Shown here: positions 33,039-41,506 of the stretch, in pieces
How the letters are laid out: each line of letters starts with the position of its first letter
How positions within the stretch are numbered: position 1 is the first letter of the stretch
From: Paenalicyclobacillus ferrooxydans
GTDB lineage: Bacteria > Bacillota > Bacilli > Alicyclobacillales > Alicyclobacillaceae
Reading direction: 5' to 3'
Length of the DNA: 64,000 bases
Assembly: GCF_001399675.1 (NCBI RefSeq)
Contig: NZ_LJCO01000077.1
Location: 62,001-126,000, forward strand
Notes under the pieces: generated by a model
Seen by the model: the letters and a program-made list of their open reading frames with translations, nothing else
What the model was told of the DNA's origin: nothing
The model's database searches: none
Made by a program: the position numbers and the translations under genes

Positions 33039-33050
33039 ATTGCATACAAT
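33039..33050. promoter_or_regulatory. Operator-like site 4 (ATTGCATACAAT)
   Basis: Exact reverse complement of site 2, 51 bases before the GntR start and about 29 bases past TATAAT at 33005. Position just downstream of a possible promoter fits autorepression. Confidence 0.6.
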
Positions 33051-33100
33051 CTGAAAAGTTTGCTGTACAGACATGACAGTCATACGCGCGGAGGTGCCTC

Positions 33101-33760
33101 GTGACAGACGCCTACAATCAAATAAGAAACGATATTCTGACAGGGGTAATAAAACCTGGGGAACGGTTGCCCGAAGAACAGATTGCGGCTAGGCTGCAAC
33201 TGAGTCGCACACCGGTGCGTGAAGCCATCCGCAGGCTGACCGCAGAGGGGTTAGTCATTTATTCCACAAACCGGGGCGCTGCGGCTCGGATGTACCAGTT
33301 CGAGGACGTTCGCGATGCCTACAACCTGCGTGCTCAAGTCGAGAGCTATGCTGCTTCATTAGCCGCACAGCATGCATCCTTTGAAGATTGTGAACGTTTG
33401 CGGGAGGCGAACATGGAGTGTCAGCAAATGGCAGATATGTGTCTGCAAGAACGGACGGATAATAATGTGCTGGCGATGGTGAAAGCCAACCAGGCGTTTC
33501 ATACTATCATTGCTGAGTTATCTGGCAATCGGTATTTGAGGGATTTTATGAAAACCGTTGTCTCTCTCCCAGTCGCCTTCAATGGTTTCCGGTGGTTCAG
33601 TCCGAGTGCGTTTCAGGAATCTGTTCGGCACCACTTCGTGATTCTGGCAGCTATTGAACATCGAGATCCCGATCAGGCCAGAGCTGTAATGACTTCACAC
33701 ATCTACCACGGTCGTGATCATGTGTTAACAAACATTAATCAAGTCTTGGATGAAAACTAG
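33101..33760 (+). CDS. GntR-family (FadR/FCD subfamily) regulator
   Basis: 219 residues. The N-terminal winged HTH shows YNQIRNDILTGVIKPGERLPEEQIAARL, then QLSRTPVREAIRRLTAEGLV, the subfamily signature; the C-terminal all-helical FCD ligand domain follows, with DVRDAYNLRAQVESYAASLA, NQAFHTIIAELSGN and HHFVILAAIEHRDPDQARAVM; the Asp/His positions expected for metal/carboxylate binding (D, H, H) are present. It should sense an organic acid or CoA-ester intermediate and control the divergent catabolic run. GTG 33101 has GGAGGTG upstream. Four ATTGTATRCAAT-like sites lie in the shared 358-base intergenic region. Confidence 0.9.
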   Translation: MTDAYNQIRNDILTGVIKPGERLPEEQIAARLQLSRTPVREAIRRLTAEGLVIYSTNRGAAARMYQFEDVRDAYNLRAQVESYAASLAAQHASFEDCERLREANMECQQMADMCLQERTDNNVLAMVKANQAFHTIIAELSGNRYLRDFMKTVVSLPVAFNGFRWFSPSAFQESVRHHFVILAAIEHRDPDQARAVMTSHIYHGRDHVLTNINQVLDEN

Positions 33761-33957
33761 CGCTTTTGTTCTGCACTACCTCGTGGGAACACAGGCAGCC
33801 AGTCCGGTATTGCTTTGGATTCGATTTCACTCCCTGAAAAAATCTGCTAGATGCCGAAGTATAAGTCTTACATGTAGACTAGAGAGTAGACATCATAAGG
33901 ATCCGTGCCGAAGCAGATTTGAACCAGACTATCACTGCCTGATGGGGAGGTAATTCG

Positions 33958-34833
33958 ATGACCTTTGACGTTCCTCAGGACATGGAGGACCTGCTGACCG
34001 CTGTAATGGCCTTGGAGTTTCCGTCGTTTATTGCGAAGACTCAAAAATCCATCGGCATGCCCATCGAGATGGCGATTGAGAGACTGCCGAAGAAGATCCG
34101 AAATCAAATGAACAAGTACACGGAAGCAGCACTTCAACAAGCCTTCCGCGTAGTCCTCATGACCGTTGACGAAGGGAAAATCCTTCAGACGGCGAGAAAC
34201 AAGACACACAAAGGACTTGTGGTCGCTACCGGAGCAGTTGGAGGGTTTTTCGGCGGTACAACATTGGCGCTCGAACTCCCTCTTTCGACGGGAATTATGA
34301 TGAGATCGGTGGCGGAGATTGCCCGTGAGGAAGGTGAGGACCTGTCCCAGGCAGAGCCCTGCATGGCATGTCTGTCTGTACTCGGTCTTGGGACTGCACG
34401 GTATGCCTCCGATTCTGGTGTACATACCAGCGGCTACTTCCATATGAGACACCTGTTTGCGGCTGAAGTTCGTAAGGCGGCCGAGTACCTAGCCTCAAAC
34501 GCATTCACTGAAGAGACAGCACCCTTCGTGGCCAGAGTACTAAACAAAGTTGTAGAACGGTTTGGGATTCAGTTAACGGAGAAAGTTGCAGCACAATTGG
34601 TCCCATTGGTTGGCGCGGTCAGTGGCTCCACCATCAATTACATGTTTATGAGCCACTTGCAACGGATGGCACGGGGACATTTCACTGTCCGAAGGCTCGA
34701 ACGAAGGTACGGTTCAGAGCGCGTTCAACGGGCGTACGAGGACATCTATCAGAGGGTCGCGAAGACCGTCCCGGAAGGTTCTCATGAAATAGAACGAGCG
34801 CTCGAGGAAGCCTCTGTCACCAGAGAGCTTTGA
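33958..34833 (+). CDS. EcsC-family protein
   Basis: 291 residues similar to the EcsC family. Visible: AALQQAFRVVLMTVDEG near residue 60, a Gly-rich possible membrane-inserting stretch (VVATGAVGGFFGGTTLALELPLSTGIMMRSVAEIA), CMACLSVLGLGT, and a second hydrophobic part LVPLVGAVSGSTINYMFMSHLQRMARGHFTVRRLERRYG. EcsC of the B. subtilis ecs operon accompanies an ABC transporter, but no such genes are here; stand-alone members have no defined function. ATG 33958 follows GGGGAGG. Ends in a strong palindrome at 34844. Confidence 0.8.
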   Translation: MTFDVPQDMEDLLTAVMALEFPSFIAKTQKSIGMPIEMAIERLPKKIRNQMNKYTEAALQQAFRVVLMTVDEGKILQTARNKTHKGLVVATGAVGGFFGGTTLALELPLSTGIMMRSVAEIAREEGEDLSQAEPCMACLSVLGLGTARYASDSGVHTSGYFHMRHLFAAEVRKAAEYLASNAFTEETAPFVARVLNKVVERFGIQLTEKVAAQLVPLVGAVSGSTINYMFMSHLQRMARGHFTVRRLERRYGSERVQRAYEDIYQRVAKTVPEGSHEIERALEEASVTREL

Positions 34834-34843
34834 GAAAAACCAC

Positions 34844-34869
34844 TATCTCCTCAAGCTCTTGAGGAGATA
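34844..34869 (+). terminator. 26-bp perfect palindrome after the EcsC gene
   Basis: TATCTCCTCAAG / CTTGAGGAGATA around a CT centre, 11 bases after the stop. No T tract follows, so it may be a terminator, a processing stem or an operator. Confidence 0.6.
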
Positions 34870-34883
34870 ACCCATCTCATTCC

Positions 34884-34914
34884 ATCCGAGGGACTTTATT
34901 ATTGCCCCTCGGAT
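34884..34914 (-). terminator. Hairpin between convergent genes
   Basis: ATCCGAGGG / CCCTCGGAT with a 13-base AT-rich loop, 31 bases beyond the end of the adaptor gene on the minus strand. No clear T run on either side. Confidence 0.5.
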
Positions 34915-34944
34915 CATTCTGGGAATTTTGCTCATCTTTGAATC

Positions 34945-36882
34945 TTAGTTTCCAGTGAGTGCCCCGGTCGCCCCCGCTGATGGAACAAGGATATCCTCTC
35001 CCGGTGTTAATCCGGAGGTAACCTGAACCTGGCCATTTTGCATCGCCCCAAGTTGAACTGTAACGAACTTCACGTCGCTGGGAAGGGCTTGTGGATTGCT
35101 TAAAGACCCACCTTTAAATGTTCCAACGTATGTGCCGGATCCGTTCGCCGAGGTCGTACCGTTCGTCGACTGAACCACGTAGACCCCAACCGCAGAGCCG
35201 ACCTTTTGAACAGCTGTCGATGGAATGGTGATCGTGTGCGGATCGTTGGTTGTTTGGACGGATACCGTCGCATTCATACCGGTCTGCAGAGCTTTGCTTG
35301 GGTCTACAACCGTAGCCATGGCATTATACACAGTCATGCCAGAGGTGTTTACCGGTGTTGGATCTAGCTGTGTCACGGTCCCATTGAGCGCACTTCCAGT
35401 TAGGCCAGATGCATTGATGATGACTGGGTCACCCAATTTAATTTGTTGCACTTGCGACTGACTTACTTGGAATTGAACTTGATAGGCATTTTGTGCGGTA
35501 TCGACAAGCTGGATAAATGCCCCTGTGTTTCCGGTAACACCAGAAGCAGGGGGTTGCCCAACCTGGCCATTGATTTGGGCCACAACCCCATTCGTAGGGG
35601 CGACAAGTTGCGTTTGAGCCTCTGCGTCCTGTGCCGCCGTTAGCTTATCCTTCGCCGTCTGCAGAGCAGCCTGGGCAGCAATTACACCCGCGTTCGCACT
35701 TGCCACTGTCGCCGGGTCAGCTGGTTGCTGGTCTTGTTGAAGCTGCATCTGAGCACTTTGCAGACTCAACTGAGCTTGTTGAATTTGTAGTTGTGAACTC
35801 GTCAGGGCTTGTTGCGCTGCGCCTGAGTTCGCACTGACTTGAGACCGAACTTGCTGTAAATTTTCCTCATCAAGAACGACCTGCTGCTTGGCTTTGGTCA
35901 TGGCAGCCTGGGCAGCTGCAATAGCCTGCTGGTCCTTTTGAACGGTCAAGTTGTCACTGGCGACTGTTTGCTTCGCAGCTTGTAAACTTGTGTACGCACT
36001 ATTGAGAGATGTATATGCCGCTTGGTCGTTTGAAAGTGCATTTGCATATGGGTTCGCTCCAACTTGCTGGCCTTGCTGCCAGGTATCGGAGAGACTCTTT
36101 TCATATTGGTACTGCTGGTATGCCTTAGCAATCTGCGCTTGCGTAATACTTCCATTTTGCGACTCTAACGTAGCCAAAGTCTGTTGATCATTTTTCAAGG
36201 TTTGTTGATCATACGCCAATTGTGACTCTGCTAAGTTAAGTGCAGAAGTGTCTGCTGCTGCAGCCTGATCGTTCTTCAGTGTGGTCTCTGCCACAGAAAT
36301 TTTCTGTTGGTTGCCAATGTTATTCTTAGAGGCGGCCAACTGACTTTGATAAGCCTGCTCAGCTGCCTGTAAGGTAAGCTGCGCTTGCGCCACAGCCTGT
36401 TGGTCAGACAGCAACTTACTGGTTGTTGCACCCTGTGTGGTACTTTTCAATGTCGCCTGTGCAGATGCCAAGTTCGCCTCGGCCTGCGCTACGCCAGACT
36501 GTGCTGTCAGCAACGCAGCTTTAGTGGCTGAATCATCCTCTTGTGCAAGAAGCTGTCCCTTCTTGACACTCTGTCCAACCGCAACGTTAATTTTTATCAC
36601 CTTACTTGTGGCATCTGGAAAGGCCAAGTCTACGGTTGACGCCGGCTGCACGACGCCCGCTGCAGTGACAGTCTGTGCTACGTTGGTGTACCCTACGCTG
36701 TATATCATTGCAGCGGAGGATTGGACCGGAGCTGCTCCGTTTAATTTATGGATGGCATAGGGTGTTGCGGCCCCCAACACCAACACAGTTGCTATCCCAG
36801 CGTACAGCCACCTCTTCCTTTTACCTAGAGCTACTGCTTTTTCCCTCGATGACGTTCCATACTGGAGCCGAGTTGACATCAT
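34945..36882 (-). CDS. HlyD/RND-type membrane fusion (adaptor) protein with very long coiled coil
   Basis: 645 residues. One N-terminal TM (about 25-45), a split biotinyl-lipoyl domain (VVQPASTVDLAFPDATSKVIKI with VGQSVKKGQLLAQEDD, then LVAPTNGVVAQINGQVGQPP), between them about 330 residues of Ala/Gln-rich alpha-helical hairpin (e.g. QSGVAQAEANLASAQATL), then beta-barrel and membrane-proximal domains (GDPVIINASGLTGSALNGTV, ITIPSTAVQKVGSAVGVYVV). Family members link an inner-membrane ABC or RND pump to the outside; in Gram-positives (YknX/YhbJ type) they partner an ABC transporter. No pump gene adjoins, so it is an orphan here. ATG 36882 has GAGGGAGAG. It ends near the EcsC gene. Confidence 0.87.
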   Translation of the reverse strand: MMSTRLQYGTSSREKAVALGKRKRWLYAGIATVLVLGAATPYAIHKLNGAAPVQSSAAMIYSVGYTNVAQTVTAAGVVQPASTVDLAFPDATSKVIKINVAVGQSVKKGQLLAQEDDSATKAALLTAQSGVAQAEANLASAQATLKSTTQGATTSKLLSDQQAVAQAQLTLQAAEQAYQSQLAASKNNIGNQQKISVAETTLKNDQAAAADTSALNLAESQLAYDQQTLKNDQQTLATLESQNGSITQAQIAKAYQQYQYEKSLSDTWQQGQQVGANPYANALSNDQAAYTSLNSAYTSLQAAKQTVASDNLTVQKDQQAIAAAQAAMTKAKQQVVLDEENLQQVRSQVSANSGAAQQALTSSQLQIQQAQLSLQSAQMQLQQDQQPADPATVASANAGVIAAQAALQTAKDKLTAAQDAEAQTQLVAPTNGVVAQINGQVGQPPASGVTGNTGAFIQLVDTAQNAYQVQFQVSQSQVQQIKLGDPVIINASGLTGSALNGTVTQLDPTPVNTSGMTVYNAMATVVDPSKALQTGMNATVSVQTTNDPHTITIPSTAVQKVGSAVGVYVVQSTNGTTSANGSGTYVGTFKGGSLSNPQALPSDVKFVTVQLGAMQNGQVQVTSGLTPGEDILVPSAGATGALTGN

Positions 36883-37116
36883 GATTTCTCTCCCTCATCC
36901 ATCAGTTTTGATGCATTATGCCATTCCAAATGACTCGTGGTCGTCTAGCGTGTATATCTGCCAGTGTGCCATGCCCAAGCCATATTGTGCTTTATAACGA
37001 ACACCTTGTTTCATTATTGTATTACACGTTGACGTTGACAACAAGTGCAATGCCTCCACGATTTACGCTTTTTTCGAAATGTTTCGATTGGTGTGCTGCG
37101 CGAAGCGAAGCGCACA

Positions 37117-37144
37117 AAACGGGGACGGTCTACTGACCATCCCC
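37117..37144 (-). terminator. Terminator of the SipW/TasA-type operon
   Basis: On the minus strand GGGGATGGTC, loop AGTA, GACCGTCCCC (one G-U pair), followed by GTTTTG, about 50 bases past the 37196 gene. Confidence 0.75.
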
Positions 37145-37195
37145 TCACTACAAAATATCTCTTCATCGTGGCACTGTAACTGCTCATCATCACCT

Positions 37196-38050
37196 CTAAT
37201 GGGAAGCGCGATAATTGGACGAGAACGTAAACTTCATGTCTTGAAGTCCTTGCGTGTTATTCTGTGCTTGAGGCAAATTCAGAAAATGAACCGTATACCC
37301 CAGATACGTCGTCTCACCTGGCGGGATACTGAGAGCTGGCGCGAGACTCGCAGAACTGCCGGCCATGAGATGGTACAGCGAGTCACTGTATACGTTGACA
37401 GCCCGTCCCTGCATGGTCTGTTGATGTCCAGGCAGACCTACCGTGACGGTGAAGATCTTGTTAACTGTGTCTTCCTTGATGTAATCATAGACCCTATCTT
37501 GAAGGTCAACCCATTGCCCCAGAGTCAGGTGTCCTTCGTCAATAGAACTCCCGAGTTGGGCAAGATACCTTAGATATTCGTCTTGATACCAAGCATTCAC
37601 GGCCTTTAGCATGTCAGCATACGTTGTGCTGTCAAATCGGCCGTCCCCGGCTACCGGCTCTAACGCTGTGATTAAGACATTCGACTCCTTAGCGAAGTTT
37701 AGTTCATCATTGTACTCAGCGGACCCAACCGGATCGTCAGCTGTCGCACTTAGACTATCCAGTACGGCCGTGAGGTCGCCGTCGTTCTCGACAAACATAC
37801 CCCGTGTATGCATATCGCCAGGCATCCAGTCCCCCGTACCCAACTGACCGCCTGCGTCTGTGGTGTAAAACATTGGCCCACTGAGAGGCAAATCATCACG
37901 GAAGTCTGTCAGCTTTAACTGCCCAGTCTGGAACGTGTTTTTTGTTGAAGTTTGTGTACTGTTAAAGTACGCAAACGTTGTGCCGCCGACCATCGCGCTA
38001 ATGCCAATGACACCACTGGCGGCTGCAGCCAGCAACTTCACACGCGTCAT
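37196..38050 (-). CDS. SipW-dependent secreted protein, TasA/camelysin-like
   Basis: 284 residues. The N-terminus VKLLAAAASGVIGISAMVGGTTFAYF is a SipW-type signal with the FAYF-N-S-T end, followed by NTFQTGQLKLTDFRDD as in TasA/camelysin proteins (a short strand after NTF-x-TG). The body is longer than TasA and contains a helical insert (ADMLKAVNAWYQDEYLRYLAQLG). Predicted role: extracellular fibre or matrix component. I prefer ATG 38050 (AGGATGG 8 bases upstream) over ATG 38062. It is the last gene of the SipW run; a perfect hairpin (38071-38097) separates it from the preceding paralogue, which may lower its expression. Confidence 0.82.
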   Translation of the reverse strand: MTRVKLLAAAASGVIGISAMVGGTTFAYFNSTQTSTKNTFQTGQLKLTDFRDDLPLSGPMFYTTDAGGQLGTGDWMPGDMHTRGMFVENDGDLTAVLDSLSATADDPVGSAEYNDELNFAKESNVLITALEPVAGDGRFDSTTYADMLKAVNAWYQDEYLRYLAQLGSSIDEGHLTLGQWVDLQDRVYDYIKEDTVNKIFTVTVGLPGHQQTMQGRAVNVYSDSLYHLMAGSSASLAPALSIPPGETTYLGYTVHFLNLPQAQNNTQGLQDMKFTFSSNYRASH

Positions 38051-38070
38051 AACATTCACCATCCTATGGA

Positions 38071-38097
38071 GGGCGAGCTATGGTGACAAGCTCGCCC
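38071..38097 (-). promoter_or_regulatory. Intercistronic hairpin between the two TasA-like genes
   Basis: GGGCGAGC / GCTCGCCC, eight perfect pairs around 11 bases, without a T tract. It may act as RNA stabiliser or partial attenuator, giving unequal levels of the two proteins. Confidence 0.55.
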
Positions 38098-38139
38098 TTG
38101 AGTCGCTTCGGGTACTGTGAAGGACGCTATGGCTACGGT

Positions 38140-38715
38140 TTACTGCGTGAGTTCACCATCAACCTCATATGTGGCGGTTACACCTTGATATTGGTTCTGA
38201 GCCGTAGGGGCATTCATGAAATGTCCTGAGACAGTAACCGTGTCAGTCGCACCTGAAGCTAATGATCCAAGGTCGACTTTTCCATAGTTCTCTAGATCCT
38301 GAATCGTTTTAATGCTGCTTGGCAACGTAATCGTGCGGCCATTGACGGTCACGCTATCGACGGTCAGCTGTGTGTTGATATCATCACTGACAGGGTTGAA
38401 GGTTGAACCGGAGGCACCAGTCTCACTCGTGGTCGAAAAGCTGAGATAAGTGTGACCTGCAGCGTGTGTACCACTGTTGGTCAACGTAATCGGAATACTG
38501 AAGCTATCACCAGGGATTTTGTTTGACAGGGTAAAGTTCGCGTTGCTCGCAGCGCTGCCATTAACGTCCATGCCCAAAGTAATGGTACCCGTTGCGAATG
38601 TATTGCCGGTAGACTGCTGTGTACTGCTGAAGTAAGCAAACGTTCCACCTGCGATCATTGCAGCACCTGCTGCTGAGGTTGCGACCGCCATTGCCAATTT
38701 TGTTTTCAGACCCAT
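38140..38715 (-). CDS. TasA/camelysin-family biofilm matrix protein, SipW-dependent
   Basis: 191 residues. SipW-type signal (LAMAVATSAAGAAMIAGGTF then AYFSSTQQSTGNTFATGTITL) with the conserved AYFSST-x-NTFATGTI pattern. The mature part is beta-rich with KIPGDSFSIPITLTNSGTHA, typical of TasA/CalY/M73-family matrix proteins that polymerise into fibres. The ATG at 38715 lies 8 bases after GGGAGG; the TTG at 38721 is too close to the site. Next gene upstream is SipW, giving the order substrate - SipW - TasA - second TasA-like. The leader contains CCTCC 24 bases upstream, able to pair with the GGAGG site. Confidence 0.9.
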   Translation of the reverse strand: MGLKTKLAMAVATSAAGAAMIAGGTFAYFSSTQQSTGNTFATGTITLGMDVNGSAASNANFTLSNKIPGDSFSIPITLTNSGTHAAGHTYLSFSTTSETGASGSTFNPVSDDINTQLTVDSVTVNGRTITLPSSIKTIQDLENYGKVDLGSLASGATDTVTVSGHFMNAPTAQNQYQGVTATYEVDGELTQ

Positions 38716-38847
38716 TTTCAATACCTCCCAGAATTTTTTTACCCTATGGAGGGCTCATATTTGAACCTCTCACCCCCCGTATGCGATGGGCCCTTACCCC
38801 CGCTGCCGATGGACGAGAAGTGTCCAAACCGTTGGTTAAAAACCCTG

Positions 38848-39453
38848 TCAAAATTTCGCCTTGTCCGCTGCAGCTTCGGAAGATGCTTCGGACTTCGTTG
38901 GCTTCTGGAGTTTCATAATGTCCCGGAACAAGCTGGCCATCGTACTGGCGATGAGGAGTACACCTGGAAGAATCACTAGCAATCCAATGCCAAGTCTTGT
39001 CTTGACGAAATTTAGGTAGTAACCCAGGTAGGGAATCGTGATGTTGTCGTACTGTGCAATGACGTTTGCTGCTGGAACGAGCGCTGGGTCTGGTGCATCA
39101 TTCGCGTCACCTTTGGTTTGGAACAGCAGCTGACCGTTCTGGTGCTCAACCTGTTGGATTCTGTGGGTAATGACTGTCTCGTTCGCGCCATACTCCTGGT
39201 CTGGTGCCTTGAATGTGATGACGTCTCCCACTTTGAGTTGATTTGTGTCGGCGTTGGGCTTGTCCAAGATGACAGAACCCGTATGAATGCCTGGCTCCAT
39301 TGACCCAGACAGAACTTCATACCACTGCAGTCCGAATACCTTGGGATTCCCCCCGTTAAGTCTGGTTGAGACCGCGGCGTACATCGTGATGAGTAGAATG
39401 ATTCCGAGAATGATTGTCACAAGATTGCTCCCCCACTTCATTGCGCGTTTCAC
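38848..39453 (-). CDS. sipW: Signal peptidase I, SipW (ER-type)
   Basis: 201 residues, two TM helices (about 10-30 and 150-172). Catalytic Ser51 in VLSGSMEPGIHTGSVI; the second catalytic position is His97 (VITHRIQQV) instead of Lys, the mark of ER-type SipW peptidases. VGDVITFKAP and TKGDANDAPDPALVPAANV are conserved blocks. It processes the atypical signals of TasA-like proteins at the membrane. GTG 39453 follows AAGGGGA with a 9-base spacer. Adjacent genes encode three proteins with SipW-type signals, consistent with a dedicated operon. Confidence 0.93.
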   Translation of the reverse strand: MKRAMKWGSNLVTIILGIILLITMYAAVSTRLNGGNPKVFGLQWYEVLSGSMEPGIHTGSVILDKPNADTNQLKVGDVITFKAPDQEYGANETVITHRIQQVEHQNGQLLFQTKGDANDAPDPALVPAANVIAQYDNITIPYLGYYLNFVKTRLGIGLLVILPGVLLIASTMASLFRDIMKLQKPTKSEASSEAAADKAKF

Positions 39454-39511
39454 GCTGTGTCATCCCCTTCGCTTCGTTCAAATTTGTTGCATCACCGGCC
39501 CGGTCTCGTTC

Positions 39512-40432
39512 CTAGTTTGTCGTTCCTGTGCCCACTGAGGTACTTGTATTGTCCACACCGCTTGTCGATCCGCTTTCGTTCGCTGTTTCTAACGATGATG
39601 CTGGATTTTTCGCAATGGCTGCGGCTTCAGCAGCCTTCTTTTGAGTGATAATTCCGTTCACAACGTTCACATAGTGCGCAGGGTCCGCACATTTGCCCAT
39701 CGCCTGTTGCACGGCTGCTGTGCCTGCGGCAGATGCCTCGGAAGCCCACCCAACAACTCGCTTGTACGAATCCGCAACAGCTTGAAGACTCTTCACGTGG
39801 GTTTGAGCCGCATCTAACCCTTGCTCCTCGTTGCTCAAGGACAGTGCCCCAGGCAACAAGCTGCTCACGGTACCTTGGGAGCCATCCGAAGGAACCTCGC
39901 TAGAGGATATCTGATTTACTGTGTGCTGCTCATGCAACACTGCCTGTTCTGCGTTTTGATAATCTTGCAAGTCTCGATTTACGATTGCATCGAGTTGACT
40001 CTTGTAATTCTGAGCCTGTGCCATGTCCGCCTGTACCTGTTTTACCAGGGCGCTGACATTGGCAGCCAAATCTTTTGCTTCATCTGATGTAGGCGCGTTT
40101 TGAACTGCGTCAACCACCTGCAGCAGTTCCGCATAATGTGCAGATGCGGCTTGTGATGCTGCCTCAGCGAAATGTGCCAGTTGCTGGTCAGATACCGGAA
40201 AATCCTTCGCTGTCGAAAACATGCCAGCGGCAGTCTCCTGATCGGTGAAACTGGCTCGCGTTCCCTGCATCGAGTTTGCCAACACCATTGATGTAACCGA
40301 TAAGCCGATGAGTGCACCAAAAACAACGGCCAATCGCGTGTTCAACTTCTGTCGTTTTCGTTGTCGCTGTAGTCGCCGACTGTGCAGCGACAACGCAGAA
40401 GAAAGATTTGCATATCCGCGTCGGTGCTTCAT
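39512..40432 (-). CDS. SipW-type signal protein with helical body (possible TapA counterpart)
   Basis: 306 residues. A very basic N-region (RRLQRQRKRQKLNTR) precedes a hydrophobic segment VVFGALIGLSVTSMVLA and the SipW-like end TRASFTDQETAAGMFSTA. The mature protein is Ala/Gln-rich and largely alpha-helical (residues about 80-290), unlike TasA, with a Ser/Thr/Gly-rich C-terminus. It is the first gene of the run, the place TapA holds in B. subtilis, but there is no sequence I can tie to TapA. Start: ATG 40432 has AGGAG 8 bases upstream; the longer reading to 40477 lacks a site. Possible role: fibre anchor or assembly factor. Confidence 0.78.
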   Translation of the reverse strand: MKHRRGYANLSSALSLHSRRLQRQRKRQKLNTRLAVVFGALIGLSVTSMVLANSMQGTRASFTDQETAAGMFSTAKDFPVSDQQLAHFAEAASQAASAHYAELLQVVDAVQNAPTSDEAKDLAANVSALVKQVQADMAQAQNYKSQLDAIVNRDLQDYQNAEQAVLHEQHTVNQISSSEVPSDGSQGTVSSLLPGALSLSNEEQGLDAAQTHVKSLQAVADSYKRVVGWASEASAAGTAAVQQAMGKCADPAHYVNVVNGIITQKKAAEAAAIAKNPASSLETANESGSTSGVDNTSTSVGTGTTN

Positions 40433-40849
40433 CGACCTGACTCCTCTCTTACGAACCCTTGTGCGTGTGTCAGTCATGCACCGAAACCTGTCGTGCTCGG
40501 TTCAGGTTCTGAACTCTTGCCACGACCGCTTTCTGGAAATAATGTACCGCGCATCCCTATTGGCACGAATCACTCTACGGAACACTCTTTAGTTCCCCGA
40601 AGGTTCCAGCGAAATGCATTCCAATGGCTACCCATGGTGAACGCAAGAGGCATAGACTGGTACCTTGGTACCACGTGTTGCTCTACTTGGGTCTACGACG
40701 ATCCGCTGTAAACGATGGTTAAAAGATACGTGATGAATCAGAGACCGGTTCGGTACGATAAAGCAGGCTGGGAATAAATTTGCCCGGGCATGTAACATGC
40801 CCGGGCTGGAAACTGATCGATATGATGAAGGTGTAAAATCCCCACTCAA
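40433..40849. other. Gene-free region with promoter of the SipW run and a terminator
   Basis: 417 bases without a credible gene. It holds the response-regulator terminator (40782-40806) and presumably the promoter for the SipW operon; I cannot point to a convincing -35/-10 pair. Confidence 0.6.
40782..40806 (-). terminator. Strong hairpin terminator of the response regulator
   Basis: GCCCGGGCATG, loop TTA (minus strand), CATGCCCGGGC: 11 perfect pairs, followed on the minus strand by AAATTTATT. Confidence 0.75.
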
Positions 40850-41506
40850 CTACGCTGAAAAATCCGGGTGGCTGACGCTCCCAAACGCAGGATAGGCCAC
40901 CACGCCATTTGCGTTCGCCCAGAGCGCAGCCTGCGTCCGGTCCGTGAGGTTCAGTTTTGCCAAGACCTGACTGACGTGCTTTTTGACAGTGAACTCCGTG
41001 ACAAAGAGCTCAAGTGCAATCTCGCGGTTGCTGAGCCCTCTGCCAAGTGCACGAAGTACCTCCATCTCCTTCGGTGTAAGATGCTCCTGAACCCCTCCAT
41101 TCGCATAGGGGACGTCTTCTAGAAAGATGGGGTCATAGTAATGACGCCCTTTGTCTACAATGCGCATGGCATAAAGCAGTTCCTCTGGCAACGACTCCTT
41201 CAGCGCATATCCATCTACGCCCTCTTGCATTGCTGCGGTAAAGTCCCTGCGACTTGCCGATGATGCCAGCACAACATACCTACAGTCTGGGACCAACGGT
41301 TTGCACGCGTAGATCACAGACAGTCCTGAGGCCTCTCGCAACTTCAAGTCCACCAATCCAATATCTGGTTTCTGTTCACAAATGACACGAATGGCCTCTT
41401 CAACGGTGGCGGCTTGGCCAACGACTTCGATATCATCTTCACTCGCGCAAACAGCCGTAAGTCCGCTCAAAATCAGTGGATGGTCATCCACGATGACAAC
41501 TCTCAT
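40850..41506 (-). CDS. NarL/FixJ-family response regulator (orphan)
   Basis: 218 residues. Receiver domain with the acidic pair VDDHP (7-9), phospho-acceptor Asp53 in GLVDLKLREASG, Ser/Ala at the switch (VVLASSASRR) and the Lys in YALKESLPEE. LuxR-type HTH at about 145-205: LTPKEMEVLRALGRGLSNREIA, VTEFTVKKHVSQVLAKLNLTDRTQAALWA. No histidine kinase gene is adjacent. It is upstream of, and separated by a terminator from, the SipW operon on the same strand, which makes that operon a likely target. ATG 41506 follows GGGGGAG. Confidence 0.92.
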   Translation of the reverse strand: MRVVIVDDHPLILSGLTAVCASEDDIEVVGQAATVEEAIRVICEQKPDIGLVDLKLREASGLSVIYACKPLVPDCRYVVLASSASRRDFTAAMQEGVDGYALKESLPEELLYAMRIVDKGRHYYDPIFLEDVPYANGGVQEHLTPKEMEVLRALGRGLSNREIALELFVTEFTVKKHVSQVLAKLNLTDRTQAALWANANGVVAYPAFGSVSHPDFSA

